Shown piece by piece: positions 1 through 9,430 of a DNA stretch of 64,000 bases. The stretch is from Halomicroarcula saliterrae (GTDB taxonomy: Archaea; Halobacteriota; Halobacteria; Halobacteriales; Haloarculaceae), in assembly GCF_031624395.1 (NCBI RefSeq), contig NZ_JAMQON010000006.1, positions 172,345-236,344 of the forward strand, written 5' to 3'. Below the pieces are notes generated by a model. It had not been told where the DNA came from. It saw nothing but the letters and a program-made list of their open reading frames with translations, and searched no databases. A program made the position numbers and the translations under genes. Every line of letters starts with the position of its first letter. The stretch's first letter is position 1.

Positions 1-154
1 CGTCTCGAACTCGAATTCGTCGCCCCGGACTGCGGCAGTTCCTCACCTACCGCTTCGACCGCGTCTTCGTCAGTAGTGCACAACAGCAGCCGCCCAGTTG
101 GTTGAGCGACCGCTCGACTGCTGGGGGTCGACACGACCCCAGACGTCACACGAC
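1..154. other. Window edge, no assigned gene
   Basis: GC-rich sequence before the first recognisable gene. One + strand frame stays open from the window edge, but it runs antisense into the rhodanese/MBL gene and its translation resembles no family I know. It may hold the end of a gene lying outside the window. Nothing can be supported here. Confidence 0.3.
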
Positions 155-1300
155 TCACGCTGCACAGTTGTTCGGACCGAGTTCGAGTTCCGTCGCCTCC
201 CCTTCCTCGACAGTCTCGTCGCCGGTGTTGATGGCGATGATTGTCTCGTAGTTCGGCGGCTTCTCGGGAGCGCTCTCAGTTAGCTGGTCGACGAACGCTT
301 CCCGGTCGAGGCCGAGGAGGTCGAGTTCTTTGCGGAGTCCCCCGAGCCGGGCCTCGATAGGGGCACCCGGCGACCCGGTCTCGTAGTGGCCGTCGCTCGT
401 GACGGCGAGGTGGCCCGGCAGGATCGTCGTGTCGTCCGGGAGGCCGAGTATCGTCTCGTGGAGCGAGTCGTACAGCAGTTCCGCGCCACGCGAGGCGTCG
501 TCCTCGCCGAACTGGAGTTCCGTCCGCCCGACGGCGTCGACGAACAGCGTATCACCGGTCAGCAAGACCTCGCCGTCGACGAGGTAGTTCATCATCTCCG
601 ACGTGTGTCCCGGCGTGTGAAGCGCCTCGATTTCGATGTCACCGACTTCGACGACGTCTCCATCTGACAGCGGTTCGTGCGCGTACTCGACCCCACGTTC
701 ACCGGCCTCTTCGCCCAGATAATAGGAGATGCCGACCTCGTCGGCGAGCGCTGGAGTTCCGGAAATGTGGTCCGCGTGGACGTGTGTATCGAGAGCACGC
801 GAAATCGAGAGCCCGGCGTCCTGCGCGGCGACTTTGAATCGGTCAGTCTGTCTCGTCGCATCGACCACGACCGCGTCGCCCGTCTCTTTCGAGCCGATGA
901 TATAGCCCAGACAGCCCTTTGCTCGGCGCTGGACCTGCCGCACCACGAGGTCGTCGGTAGTCGTCTCTATGGGGACGACCTCGTAGAGCTTGCTCCACTC
1001 TTCCATCCCGCCGCTGACCACTGAGACATCGTCGTACCCGTGCTCGTCGAGCTCGAACGCGAACGGTGTCGATGTCAAGCCTTTCCCGCAGATAGCGACG
1101 ACAGGTCGGCCGTCGACCGATGCGTTCACCTCGCTCAGTCGCGCTTCGCTCATCCCCTCCTCGGGGTCGTACGGAACGTTCGCCGCATCTCGCACATGCC
1201 AGGCCCCGTAGCTGTCGCCAGGACGCGTGTCGATGAGCGTGAACTGTTCGTCGGCGTCGATTCTGTCCGCGAGCTGTTCGGCAGTGATTTTTTCGACCAT
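155..1300 (-). CDS. Rhodanese-metallo-beta-lactamase fusion, persulfide dioxygenase-like
   Basis: 381 aa with two domains. Residues 1-110 form a rhodanese-like domain with a Cys71-Gly-Lys-Gly active-site loop (the sulfur-carrying cysteine). Residues 118-381 form a metallo-beta-lactamase fold with the metal-binding HVHADH motif at 173-178 and a later PGHT and TGDTLF. Proteins with these two domains, usually in the opposite order, act in persulfide or glutathione-persulfide oxidation, so a cytoplasmic sulfur-detoxification role is inferred. The ATG start is the first in frame. The gene stands alone, divergent from the integrase. The substrate is uncertain because haloarchaea use gamma-glutamylcysteine rather than glutathione. 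Confidence 0.85.
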   Translation of the reverse strand: MVEKITAEQLADRIDADEQFTLIDTRPGDSYGAWHVRDAANVPYDPEEGMSEARLSEVNASVDGRPVVAICGKGLTSTPFAFELDEHGYDDVSVVSGGMEEWSKLYEVVPIETTTDDLVVRQVQRRAKGCLGYIIGSKETGDAVVVDATRQTDRFKVAAQDAGLSISRALDTHVHADHISGTPALADEVGISYYLGEEAGERGVEYAHEPLSDGDVVEVGDIEIEALHTPGHTSEMMNYLVDGEVLLTGDTLFVDAVGRTELQFGEDDASRGAELLYDSLHETILGLPDDTTILPGHLAVTSDGHYETGSPGAPIEARLGGLRKELDLLGLDREAFVDQLTESAPEKPPNYETIIAINTGDETVEEGEATELELGPNNCAA

Positions 1301-1567
1301 CGTATCTCACTCCGTGGTGTCTTTCATCGTTCGCTGGCCGTGGCCAGCGCCGTTCTGCTCGCCGATGGCTGTCTTGTGACCGTTCGTAACAGCGCATCTA
1401 GGGGTACGCTCCCTCTGCTCAAGAATTGTGGTGCGACCGGGAAAAGATATAGCGCTATGCGATTCATCCAATTTTATGCTCTGTATGCATATCTCCTGTT
1501 GGATAGGGAGACTGCGACGGTCACAAAGTCCAACAGATATTTTAGACCGCTTACTGTATCGCTGTCT

Positions 1568-2827
1568 ATGCCGAAATCGGCCGATTCACACACCCGGAGC
1601 AACCCCTCCTGGACGCTGCTGGACCGCGACGGGCTCGTGGACGCCTACTGGGACGCCGTCGCGCCCGCGATGCGAGCGGACGGCCTCGACCCCGAGACCG
1701 ACCAGCCGACCTACGACTGGCTCAACGACAACGGCTTCCGTCGCTTCATCTACACTCTTCAGGAGCACCACGACACTACGGTCACGGAGTTCTGGGAGCA
1801 GGAGCTCGGACTCGAATCCCGGGGATACGAGTGGGCAGTCGACCACGAAGACACCGTCGACGCGCTCGAACGCTATCTCGACCGCCAGCAACAGCGCAAG
1901 TCCTGGAGCGAGTCCACCGTCGACGCCCACCGAAGTCGACTCGGCCGGTACGTCCGGGCCTACGCTGCCGTGAACGAGACCGACGACCTCATCTCTCCAG
2001 TCGCCCGGGAGTCGGCTGTCCCGGCCCACGAGGCCGTCGACGCCTGCTGGGCGACTTTCGATGCCCTGGACGAGGCGGTCGCTCGCGAGACGCTTCGCCG
2101 TATCTACATCACGGTCTCGGACTGGTACACAACGCTGGTCAGCCGGCGTGAGGCCGCACTGAACCCCACGGACGGACTGGATTACAACTGGAGCGGTGAC
2201 GACGCCGGGCCGACGTCGAACCCACCGCTGGGTCCGGCCCACGTCACAGCGCTGTTCGACGCCACTACCGAGACGCGTGAGCGGCTCCTCGTCGTGGCAC
2301 TCTGTGGGTGGGGACTGCGCTCCGGGGAGGTCGCCGCACTCCACGCCGACCAGCTGGTCCTCGACGACGACGCCCCCCGCATCGAGTTCGAGAGCCGCAA
2401 GAACGGTCCGGGGTCGGTCGCGCTCATCTACGGGCAGGGTGTCGTGGAAGACCGGATACGAGAGTGTGCCGACGAGACGGACTGGAGTGGCTATCTGTTC
2501 CCGTCGCCTCGGTCGGCCAGCGGCCACCGGACCGGCGGGACGATTCGGAACTGGTTCGACGAGCTCGCTCACCGAGCCGATATCCCCGACGAAATCGGCG
2601 GTCGCAAGCCAGTGCCCCAGATGGCCCGGCGGTTCTGGTACGACCGCTACTCCTCGACCGTGGAGGAACTGGTCGAACACCAGATACAGGCGGTCGCCGA
2701 GGAACAGGGCAGCGCATCGGCCAGCGTGGTCTGGGACGACTACCTCTCCGAGGACCGGCGTCGGGAGCTCCGACGAGAGTTCATGCGAGAGAAGCTCTCT
2801 GACGCCTTCGATAGCGGCGGGACCTGA
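1568..2827 (+). CDS. Tyrosine-recombinase/integrase-like protein with degenerate active site
   Basis: 419 aa from ATG 1568. The frame stays open upstream to 1040, but that part lies antisense to the rhodanese gene and is poor coding sequence. The N-terminal half is a SAM-like core-binding region. The C-terminal half fits the tyrosine-recombinase fold: Arg251 in LCGWGLRSGE matches Arg I, Lys278 is a candidate beta-hairpin lysine, and Tyr392 in VWDDY is in the nucleophile position. The HxxR box reads Gln351-Met-Ala-Arg354, so the catalytic His is replaced. No attachment repeats or tRNA were seen nearby. It may be a domesticated or divergent integrase; strand-exchange activity is uncertain. Confidence 0.7.
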   Translation: MPKSADSHTRSNPSWTLLDRDGLVDAYWDAVAPAMRADGLDPETDQPTYDWLNDNGFRRFIYTLQEHHDTTVTEFWEQELGLESRGYEWAVDHEDTVDALERYLDRQQQRKSWSESTVDAHRSRLGRYVRAYAAVNETDDLISPVARESAVPAHEAVDACWATFDALDEAVARETLRRIYITVSDWYTTLVSRREAALNPTDGLDYNWSGDDAGPTSNPPLGPAHVTALFDATTETRERLLVVALCGWGLRSGEVAALHADQLVLDDDAPRIEFESRKNGPGSVALIYGQGVVEDRIRECADETDWSGYLFPSPRSASGHRTGGTIRNWFDELAHRADIPDEIGGRKPVPQMARRFWYDRYSSTVEELVEHQIQAVAEEQGSASASVVWDDYLSEDRRRELRREFMREKLSDAFDSGGT

Positions 2828-2951
2828 AAACTGGCACCGTCGTCTCACCCGCGAGGTCGTGCGTATCGGTGCCTGTCGTCGGGCTCGGCCGCCTCTCCGG
2901 CGGTGCGCAGTGTCGCGAGTTCCCGTACACCCCGAAACGTACGGTCTGTCG

Positions 2952-3869
2952 CTACTTGTACTGCTGGCAGACGCGCTCTATTCCCGTCTCGAAGTCGATA
3001 CTGGGCTCCCAGCCCGTCGCCTCGCGGATCTTCGACGAGTCCGCACAGGTATCGTGGACGTAGACGTCCTCTGGAATCGGGTTCTCGACGTAGGTCGGTT
3101 CGACGTCGGTCCCCAGCTCGTCGTTTATCATCTCGACGACGGTGTTGAAGCTGTAGCGCTCGCCGGTGCCGAGGTTGTAGATACCGGTGAGCCCGTGCTC
3201 GGCCGTCTGTTCGATACCACGGACGATATCGGACACGTGGGTGAAATCGCGGGTCTGTTCGCCGTCGCCGTAGAGCTTCGGCTGGTTCCCCTGGGCGATG
3301 TCGTCGGCGAACTGCGCGATGACGTTCGCGTACTCGCCCTTGTGTTCCTCGGCGCCGCCGTAGCCCTGATAGACGGAGAAGAACCTGAGCCCCGCCATGT
3401 TCATGTCGTAGTGGTTGGCGAAGTACTCGCCGTACCGCTCCCGGGCCAGTTTCGACGCTTCGTAGCCGGTGTTGGTCTCGACGGCCATGTCCTCCGGCGA
3501 CGGGTTCGTCCGGCTCCCGTAGATGGACGAGGTAGTCGCGTAGACGACGGTGTCACAGCCGTCCTGCCGGGCCTGGTCCACGGTGTTGACGAACCCCTCG
3601 ACGTTGACGCGGGCGCCCTTCGTCGGGTTGTCCTCGTGCATGGCGTAGGACGACAGCGCGGCCAGGTGGACGACCACGTCGACGTCGGTCGGGAGGTCGT
3701 CGTCGAGGACGCTCTGTTCCCTGAATTCGACTTCTCTGTTCAGATTCTCCGGCGTCCCGAGGTAGCCGTCGTCTAGCGCGACGACGTCGTTGTCGGCGGC
3801 CAGCGTGTTCGCGAAGTTCGCCCCGATGAATCCGGCTCCGCCGGTGATGAGGATCCGCTGATTTTCCAT
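2952..3869 (-). CDS. NAD-dependent epimerase/dehydratase (UDP-sugar 4-epimerase-like)
   Basis: 305 aa extended short-chain dehydrogenase. It has the Rossmann motif GGAGFIG (residues 10-16), a TTSSIYG segment (Ser near 114) and the catalytic YEASK (Tyr136, Lys140). The family converts nucleotide sugars, typically UDP-glucose or UDP-GlcNAc epimerisation, in the cytoplasm. It lies at the edge of the polysaccharide region, and a second paralog sits at 43389-44339. A TATA-like ttataat sits about 20 nt upstream of the ATG, consistent with a leaderless transcript. The exact sugar cannot be read from sequence. Confidence 0.85.
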   Translation of the reverse strand: MENQRILITGGAGFIGANFANTLAADNDVVALDDGYLGTPENLNREVEFREQSVLDDDLPTDVDVVVHLAALSSYAMHEDNPTKGARVNVEGFVNTVDQARQDGCDTVVYATTSSIYGSRTNPSPEDMAVETNTGYEASKLARERYGEYFANHYDMNMAGLRFFSVYQGYGGAEEHKGEYANVIAQFADDIAQGNQPKLYGDGEQTRDFTHVSDIVRGIEQTAEHGLTGIYNLGTGERYSFNTVVEMINDELGTDVEPTYVENPIPEDVYVHDTCADSSKIREATGWEPSIDFETGIERVCQQYK

Positions 3870-4194
3870 ATGGGAGATACAGGATAGGATTATAACTGCT
3901 TGGCGGTTTATTTTTTAATCAAAAACCGGATAGATAGTTCCACACTGGACTCTCTGCGGACCCGCTCGTCGTATCCGACAGCCGAAGAAACGGTTCATTC
4001 TGGCGGAGCTTCCGAGCCCAACCGGCCGATTCGACGGGGAGTGAATCATACGGTTATCGACGGCCTCCTCCGGTCGGAGTACCCCGGCTACGACGCGTGG
4101 CGGTCGCGGCTGAGCCTCGCCGACTGAGCGGGCCGGAGTCGGTGTCGGGATTTCGATACTGTTATTTCCTGTCGGATATCCGAACGTGACAGTG
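3870..4194. other. Intergenic region with a possible gene remnant
   Basis: A 325-bp gap between the divergent epimerase and mce genes. A + strand frame from 3900 to 4127 (75 codons) begins in AT-rich DNA, but its last 25 codons use strongly GC-rich third positions, as real genes here do. It could be a decayed 3' fragment. I do not recognise the peptide. A TATA-like gttattt near 4159-4165 probably serves mce. Confidence 0.35.
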
Positions 4195-4578
4195 ATGCAA
4201 TTCGACCACGCGGGTCTCGCGACCGACGACGTAGCGGAGTTGAGCCAGCAGTTCGCCGCGCTGTTCGAGGTCGATATCGTTCACGAGGAGACGTTCGACG
4301 GGATGAAAATCGCGTTTCTCGACTTCGGCAACGGGTACTTCGAGCTGCTCGAACCGATGGATTCGGGCCCCATCAGCCGACATCTCGAACGAAACGGCCC
4401 CGGGATCCACCATCTCGCCGTCGAGACCGAAGACCTCGAATCAGCCCTCGCGCGGGCTCGCGATGCCGGTGTCGAACTCATCGACGAACGACCCCGCGAG
4501 GGGGCGTGGGGCCACAGCGTCGCGTTCCTCCATCCGAGAGACACGGGCGGCATCCTGCTGGAGTTCGTCGAACACTGA
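4195..4578 (+). CDS. mce: Methylmalonyl-CoA epimerase
   Basis: 127 aa from ATG 4195; a GTG at 4186 is also in frame. It has the vicinal-oxygen-chelate fold with FDHAGLAT at the N-terminus, GIHHLAVE in the middle and GGILLEFVEH at the end; these carry the His and Glu metal ligands typical of the family. The enzyme interconverts (R)- and (S)-methylmalonyl-CoA in propionate or odd-chain metabolism, a B12-linked pathway. No mutase gene is adjacent. I chose the ATG because a TATA-like box lies about 30 nt upstream and the family usually starts at this point. Confidence 0.9.
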   Translation: MQFDHAGLATDDVAELSQQFAALFEVDIVHEETFDGMKIAFLDFGNGYFELLEPMDSGPISRHLERNGPGIHHLAVETEDLESALARARDAGVELIDERPREGAWGHSVAFLHPRDTGGILLEFVEH

Positions 4579-4596
4579 GTTCGGCGTCGACCGCTA

Positions 4597-5049
4597 TCAC
4601 GGCGCCCGCAGGTCGGCCAGATTCCGTACCATCGCTCGGACCTGTGGCAGAGTCTCCGGCGGCAACTCTTCCGGTGACAGCCACTGATAGCCGCGAATCC
4701 CCTCACAGTCGTTGGGCTCGGGCGGCTCAGTGACCGCACACTCGAAGATGGTGTACATGGAAACGACGTTCGGTCGCGAGGCGTGTACGTACGGAAACCG
4801 CCTGAGTGGCGACCCGAGGACGGACTCACACTGCAGTTCTTCCCGAAGTTCGCGACGCAGCGCTGCCCGAGGTGTCTCCCCGGGTTCTACCCCCCCGCCC
4901 GGCAGCGTCCAGAACGCTTTGCCGTCCCCGTGGCGCTCTTCGAGCAACAACACGGCGTTCGAGCTGGTCACGAGCCCCTTGACGCCCTGTCGAACTCGGC
5001 GTTCGCCGGGCAGAAACTGCGTGGTTCCCGTCTCTTGGTTCGTCTCCAT
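4597..5049 (-). CDS. Nudix hydrolase
   Basis: 150 aa. The Nudix box starts at Gly52 with Glu58, followed by Arg66-Glu67-Leu68-x-Glu70-Glu71. The final conserved Gly is Gln73, a common variation. These enzymes hydrolyse nucleoside diphosphates linked to another group; the substrate is unknown. An upstream in-frame start (5070) would add seven residues, but the ATG at 5049 gives the usual family N-terminus. It is convergent with mce. Confidence 0.88.
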   Translation of the reverse strand: METNQETGTTQFLPGERRVRQGVKGLVTSSNAVLLLEERHGDGKAFWTLPGGGVEPGETPRAALRRELREELQCESVLGSPLRRFPYVHASRPNVVSMYTIFECAVTEPPEPNDCEGIRGYQWLSPEELPPETLPQVRAMVRNLADLRAP

Positions 5050-5184
5050 GCGGTGTATAACTCCGTGCAATTATGTCTCGGTCTGCGATGAAATAACTTC
5101 TCCCTTGGAGTAAATGCATGTTATATGTAACCACACCACAGTGTGGCGGTCCGGGTTCGACAGCTCCCCGTCGATACGGGCCGG

Positions 5185-7260
5185 TCAGCGGGATTCCTCG
5201 TCGACCACTGTCGTCGCTGCATCGATAGCGTCGACCGCCCCGTCGTACGTGATACTGCCCTTGAACGACGCCCGTTCGTAGGCCACCGACACGTCCGACA
5301 GGGCCGACAGCCTGTCGGACTCCAGTCGTTTGTGGCAGGCGGTCACAAACTCTCGGTGGGTGAGCGCGTCGGGGAGGTCCGCTTCGTGTGCCAGACGACT
5401 GCGGACGGCGCTGTAGGCGGCCACGGCAGCCATCTCGGGCTCGTTGCTCGAAAGGGTCGAACGGGCCAGGTCGAGCCACTCGCGACTGTACTCGACCGTG
5501 TCGTCGTCAGTCGAAGGGACCTCGGGTTCGACGGCTTCCGGTGTCGGCTCTGCCGTGTCGGTATCACGGCGGGACCAGACCACCAGGGCGCCGATGAGGA
5601 CCAGAAGGAACCCGCCCCCGACTCCCTCCAGTAGCGTTATCTCGTCGTCTACCAGACCGGCCAGTGTCGCCCCGATGCCGCCGGAACTGCCCGGCACCTG
5701 CACAATCGTCTCGGACTCGCTTCCATCGAGGTTCGTCCCGGTCCCGGTAAAGGTCGCCGTCACGAGTAGCTCCCCGGCGCTGAAACTGGCGTTGTTCGAG
5801 CCCTCGGCTACCTGTAACTGGAAGTACCCCGTCCGGTTCGTGGTGACCGTGCTCTGGAAATCGCCAAACGCAACCCGTACGGACTGGTTCGCGATCGACG
5901 CCCCCGCCGCTGTGGTCAGTCGGCCCCGCATCGTCACTGCCTCACCGGCCGTCACCACACCGACCGATAGCGCCGTCTCCGTCGGCGTCACGTTGATGGC
6001 GGTCGCCGTCTCGGCGGGGCCGACAGCGAGGTCCGAACGGGACTGTGTCACCCGGAGCGTCGTTTCGCCGGTCGCCAGGGACGCCGGCACCCGTTGACTG
6101 ATTGTGCTCGTACCGTTCCCGGTGGTGACGGTGCCGACCGTGGTCGTCCCGAGCGTCTGTGTCACCGGCAACGAGGGGACGGGTCGTCCGCCGGCAGTCG
6201 CGGTGAGACGCGTCGAGACCGCCTCACCGTAGCCGACCGACTGTGGCGTCCCCGTCGTCGATAACGTCAGTGGGACCTGCGTGACGTTCGCCGAGACGTT
6301 CGCCCGTGCACCGAAGTAGCCCAGCGACGACCGCGGGACGTACTGGACCCGGACTGTCGTCGCGTTCGCCGGGATACTGACCGGTCGATACCGGACGGTG
6401 AACGACCCCGAGGCGTTCGTCGTGGTCCGGTACAGCCGGTTCCCGACCCTGAGCCGGACCCGCTGGTCGTCGACGGGCTCCCCCCTGTCCGTCGACAGTT
6501 GTCCGGTTATCGCCATCGGGTCGGTGAACGACACGTCCGTGCCGTTCGTTTCGACGTCCAGGGTCGTCCCGACGAACGACTCCGCCCGAACTGTCTCCTG
6601 TTCCCGACTGACCGTCCGAGCGACCGACCTGACCTCCGTCCGTAGCTCGTCCGTCTCGGTCCCGGTCCGGGCTTCGAGGGTCCTGTACTGGGCCCTGAGC
6701 GATTCGTTCTGGGCCCGCGTGGCGTTGGCTAACCGCTCTAAGTCGCGGGCGTACTCGCGGGCCCCGGACTCGTTCCCCCGTGCGCGAGCGCCCCGGTACT
6801 GCCGCAGGGTCGTGGTGTAGGTCGCAGTCGTGTTCGTAAACTCCCGCTGACTGGCGCCCAGCGCTCGCAGCGTCGCGACCGTGCGGTCGTCGGTCTGGTT
6901 GCCGGTTTCGTTAGCTACCTCGCTGTAGCGCCGCAGGTCGCTGGCGTACCCCGCACCGAGAGCCGAGCGGGCGGAGTCGAACCGCTCCGCCGAGAGGTCG
7001 CGTGTGCTCTGGCGTAACTTATCGAAGAGGGACCGTTCGAGATATCCACGCAGCCGCTGTACGTCACCCTGCTCTGACACCGACCCGGGACGTTCCTGAC
7101 TCACTGTCGCGTTCGAGCCGTCTCCCGGAGTCGCTTGCTGGGCCGACGGGCCCGGCTGCACGTCGGCGCCACCAGCGACCCCGGGAGCGGTGGCGACGAG
7201 TGAGCCCACGACGAGAAGAGACAGAAAGAGAGAGGAGAGGGTTCGTTCTGAGCGGTCCAT
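5185..7260 (-). CDS. Exported membrane-anchored protein with DUF4129-like C-terminal domain
   Basis: 691 aa. It has an N-terminal signal peptide (about residues 1-32) and an alpha-helical coiled-coil-rich region (about 65-225). Several beta-sandwich segments with many NxT/NxS sequons follow to about 540, then one transmembrane helix (about 546-562). The roughly 125-residue cytoplasmic tail resembles the DUF4129 helical domain (YSREWLDLARST, VRSRLAHEADLPDALTHREF). Such proteins usually sit with DUF58 and MoxR genes; the divergent neighbour is DUF58. A role at the cell envelope is inferred. The function is unknown. Confidence 0.75.
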   Translation of the reverse strand: MDRSERTLSSLFLSLLVVGSLVATAPGVAGGADVQPGPSAQQATPGDGSNATVSQERPGSVSEQGDVQRLRGYLERSLFDKLRQSTRDLSAERFDSARSALGAGYASDLRRYSEVANETGNQTDDRTVATLRALGASQREFTNTTATYTTTLRQYRGARARGNESGAREYARDLERLANATRAQNESLRAQYRTLEARTGTETDELRTEVRSVARTVSREQETVRAESFVGTTLDVETNGTDVSFTDPMAITGQLSTDRGEPVDDQRVRLRVGNRLYRTTTNASGSFTVRYRPVSIPANATTVRVQYVPRSSLGYFGARANVSANVTQVPLTLSTTGTPQSVGYGEAVSTRLTATAGGRPVPSLPVTQTLGTTTVGTVTTGNGTSTISQRVPASLATGETTLRVTQSRSDLAVGPAETATAINVTPTETALSVGVVTAGEAVTMRGRLTTAAGASIANQSVRVAFGDFQSTVTTNRTGYFQLQVAEGSNNASFSAGELLVTATFTGTGTNLDGSESETIVQVPGSSGGIGATLAGLVDDEITLLEGVGGGFLLVLIGALVVWSRRDTDTAEPTPEAVEPEVPSTDDDTVEYSREWLDLARSTLSSNEPEMAAVAAYSAVRSRLAHEADLPDALTHREFVTACHKRLESDRLSALSDVSVAYERASFKGSITYDGAVDAIDAATTVVDEESR

Positions 7261-7381
7261 AGTTGAATTCTTTACGCGAGGGTTTGAAAATTCTCCGTCT
7301 CGGCGTCGCCCTCGCGAACGCCGTCGCTGGTGAGTCCGTCTCCCGATGACTTAACTTCCAGCTCTCCGTGACTGTAATCAG

Positions 7382-8806
7382 ATGCAGGTGACACGCCGAT
7401 ACTGGACGGCGGTGGCGCTGGTGGCCTCGCTAGCGGTGTGGGCCGTCGTGCTCGAACGCCAGCTGCTACTCCTCGGTGCCGTGGCCCTCGCCAGTTGGCT
7501 GCTGACCCGTCAGTATCGGTTCGTTCGCACGACCCGCTCCGTGGTCGGGGCACTGGATGTCACACAGCGTATCGAAGACACACGCGTGGCCGCGGGCAGG
7601 GAGACGGTCGGAGAGCTCTCGGTACAGGCCGAGGAGGGTATCCGGTCCGGTGTCGTCGTCGAGACGACACCCCCGGCCGGTGGTGACGGGGCGGGCGCGC
7701 GCGTGTCTCTGAAACCGGGGTCACAGCGGGCCAGCGGTTCCTTCGAGCTTCAGTGGCCCGTTGCGGGGTCGTTCACCGTCCCCCGGCCGACGGCGCAGTT
7801 CCGGGACTCGCTCGGACTGTTCGGACAGCGCGTGCCAGTGGGGACGGAATCGGCGGTCACAGTCGAGCCGCGGGCACCGCGTGACCTGTTCATCGGAGAG
7901 CGTGACAAACGGGTACCGGCGGGCCTTGGCGAACACGAGACGGAGCAAAGCGGCAGTGGGCTCACGCCGGCGGAGATACGCAAATACCAGCCCGGGGACA
8001 CCCCACGCCGGATCGACTGGAACGCCACCGCCCGTCGCAACGAGCTGTACGTCCGCGAGTTCGAGACCGAATCGGAGCTGTCGACGCTCCTGGTTTTCGA
8101 CCACCGAGCGACGATGGGGACCGGACGCGACCGGGAGACGAAGCTCGATTACGCCCGGCAGGTGGCCCTCGCAGTCGTGGGAGACATCCGCGAGCGAGGC
8201 GACGCGCTGGGGTGGTACGCCGTCGGCGACCGCGGTCTGACCGAGACGTTCGCGCCGAGTCCGGCCACGAACCAACACCGGCTAATCACGGAGCGGCTGC
8301 GGTCGCTGGAACCGACCGTCGCGGAGTCCGAGGGACAGTCAGACTGGACGGACCCGGCACAGGCCCGACAGACCGCGACCCGGCTGGACGGCGAGACGGC
8401 GTTCGATAGCAAACTGAAGCCGTTCCTGTCGGACACGAACGCCTACGTCAAACGGTTCGCCGACCAGCCGCTCTTTGGCGGCCTCCGGACGGCCGAGACC
8501 CGTATCCACGGCGACCTCCGAACGATACTTGTCACCGACGACCGGAACCAGACCGAGCTCCGGGAGACGGTCCGGAACGCCCGACGGGGGAACGGGGAGG
8601 TCGTGGTCTTTCTGACCCCGTCAGTGCTGTTCGAGGCGCAGTCGTTAGCCGACGTCGACGACGCCTACCGACGGTATCAGGCCTTCGAGGACTTCCGGGA
8701 GGAACTCGGCTCGCTATCGAGAGTCACCGTGTTCGAGGTCAGCCCCACCGAGCGACTTTCGACCGTCCTCGCTGCCGACGACAGTGAGCGGGGGGTACCA
8801 CAGTGA
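7382..8806 (+). CDS. DUF58 family protein
   Basis: 474 aa. Two N-terminal hydrophobic segments (about residues 8-40) are followed by a soluble part with the DUF58 signature around IRKYQPGDTPRRIDWNATAR and a von Willebrand A-like fold. DUF58 proteins accompany MoxR AAA ATPases and transglutaminase-like membrane proteins and are thought to act in envelope protein assembly. It overlaps the next gene by four bases, so the two are probably co-translated. The partner MoxR gene lies 33 kb away at 40915-41904. Confidence 0.85.
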   Translation: MQVTRRYWTAVALVASLAVWAVVLERQLLLLGAVALASWLLTRQYRFVRTTRSVVGALDVTQRIEDTRVAAGRETVGELSVQAEEGIRSGVVVETTPPAGGDGAGARVSLKPGSQRASGSFELQWPVAGSFTVPRPTAQFRDSLGLFGQRVPVGTESAVTVEPRAPRDLFIGERDKRVPAGLGEHETEQSGSGLTPAEIRKYQPGDTPRRIDWNATARRNELYVREFETESELSTLLVFDHRATMGTGRDRETKLDYARQVALAVVGDIRERGDALGWYAVGDRGLTETFAPSPATNQHRLITERLRSLEPTVAESEGQSDWTDPAQARQTATRLDGETAFDSKLKPFLSDTNAYVKRFADQPLFGGLRTAETRIHGDLRTILVTDDRNQTELRETVRNARRGNGEVVVFLTPSVLFEAQSLADVDDAYRRYQAFEDFREELGSLSRVTVFEVSPTERLSTVLAADDSERGVPQ

Positions 8807-9324
8807 CACCGGCACCGGCTGATTCGGAGGCGAGTTCGTCGAACTCCACCCGGTTGGACGCCTTGCGCTGGTCGTCGTGGCGGGGGTGGGCCGACCTCGT
8901 CGTTCTGGTGGCCGTGCTGGTGACCTTCTGGGACCTCGGCGGGCTCTTCGGGGCCTTCGGCTGGCTCCTCGTCGTCGCGGCCTGGGCGGTGGTTCCGCGG
9001 ACCGTCGCGTTCGTCATCGGCCAGTTCGTTCTGGTCGTGCTCGCCCCGCCGGGTCTCCCACTGACGGCAGTCGCGCCCGGGGCGGCGGCGCTTATCGCGC
9101 TGCTCCTGATCGACTTGCGCTCGGAGTCTCGACCGCTCTTCGGCACGGTCGTGTTTCTGGGGTTCGCGGCCTTGCTGGGTGTCCTCACGGGCGGGCTCGC
9201 CCGCTCCGTCGGACTCCTCGCGGCCGCTGGTACTCTGCTGGCTGCCGTCGGGCTCCTCGCGTACCTGTTACATCGCTACTCGCTCTTGCCCGTCGAGTCG
9301 GCGTCGACCGCGACGGAACCGTGA
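8803..9324 (+). CDS. Polytopic membrane protein of a DUF58/MoxR locus
   Basis: 173 aa starting at a GTG that overlaps the DUF58 stop. After about 30 polar residues there are roughly five hydrophobic helices rich in Val, Leu and Ala. No catalytic motif is visible. The tight coupling to DUF58 suggests a shared membrane complex. The function is unknown. Confidence 0.7.
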   Translation: MTPAPADSEASSSNSTRLDALRWSSWRGWADLVVLVAVLVTFWDLGGLFGAFGWLLVVAAWAVVPRTVAFVIGQFVLVVLAPPGLPLTAVAPGAAALIALLLIDLRSESRPLFGTVVFLGFAALLGVLTGGLARSVGLLAAAGTLLAAVGLLAYLLHRYSLLPVESASTATEP

Positions 9325-9430
9325 CCGGACTCCGGTCGGTGGAGGGTGTTTTCTTCGACGACCGAAAGCGACACAATAATCAGGACGCGCTCTCCAGAGC
9401 CGTGTAACCGGGCGCCAGCTCCCACCACAA

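Noticed and set aside
1586..2848. Antisense frame over the integrase gene
   Set aside because: Shadow frame; the sense frame carries the recombinase motifs.
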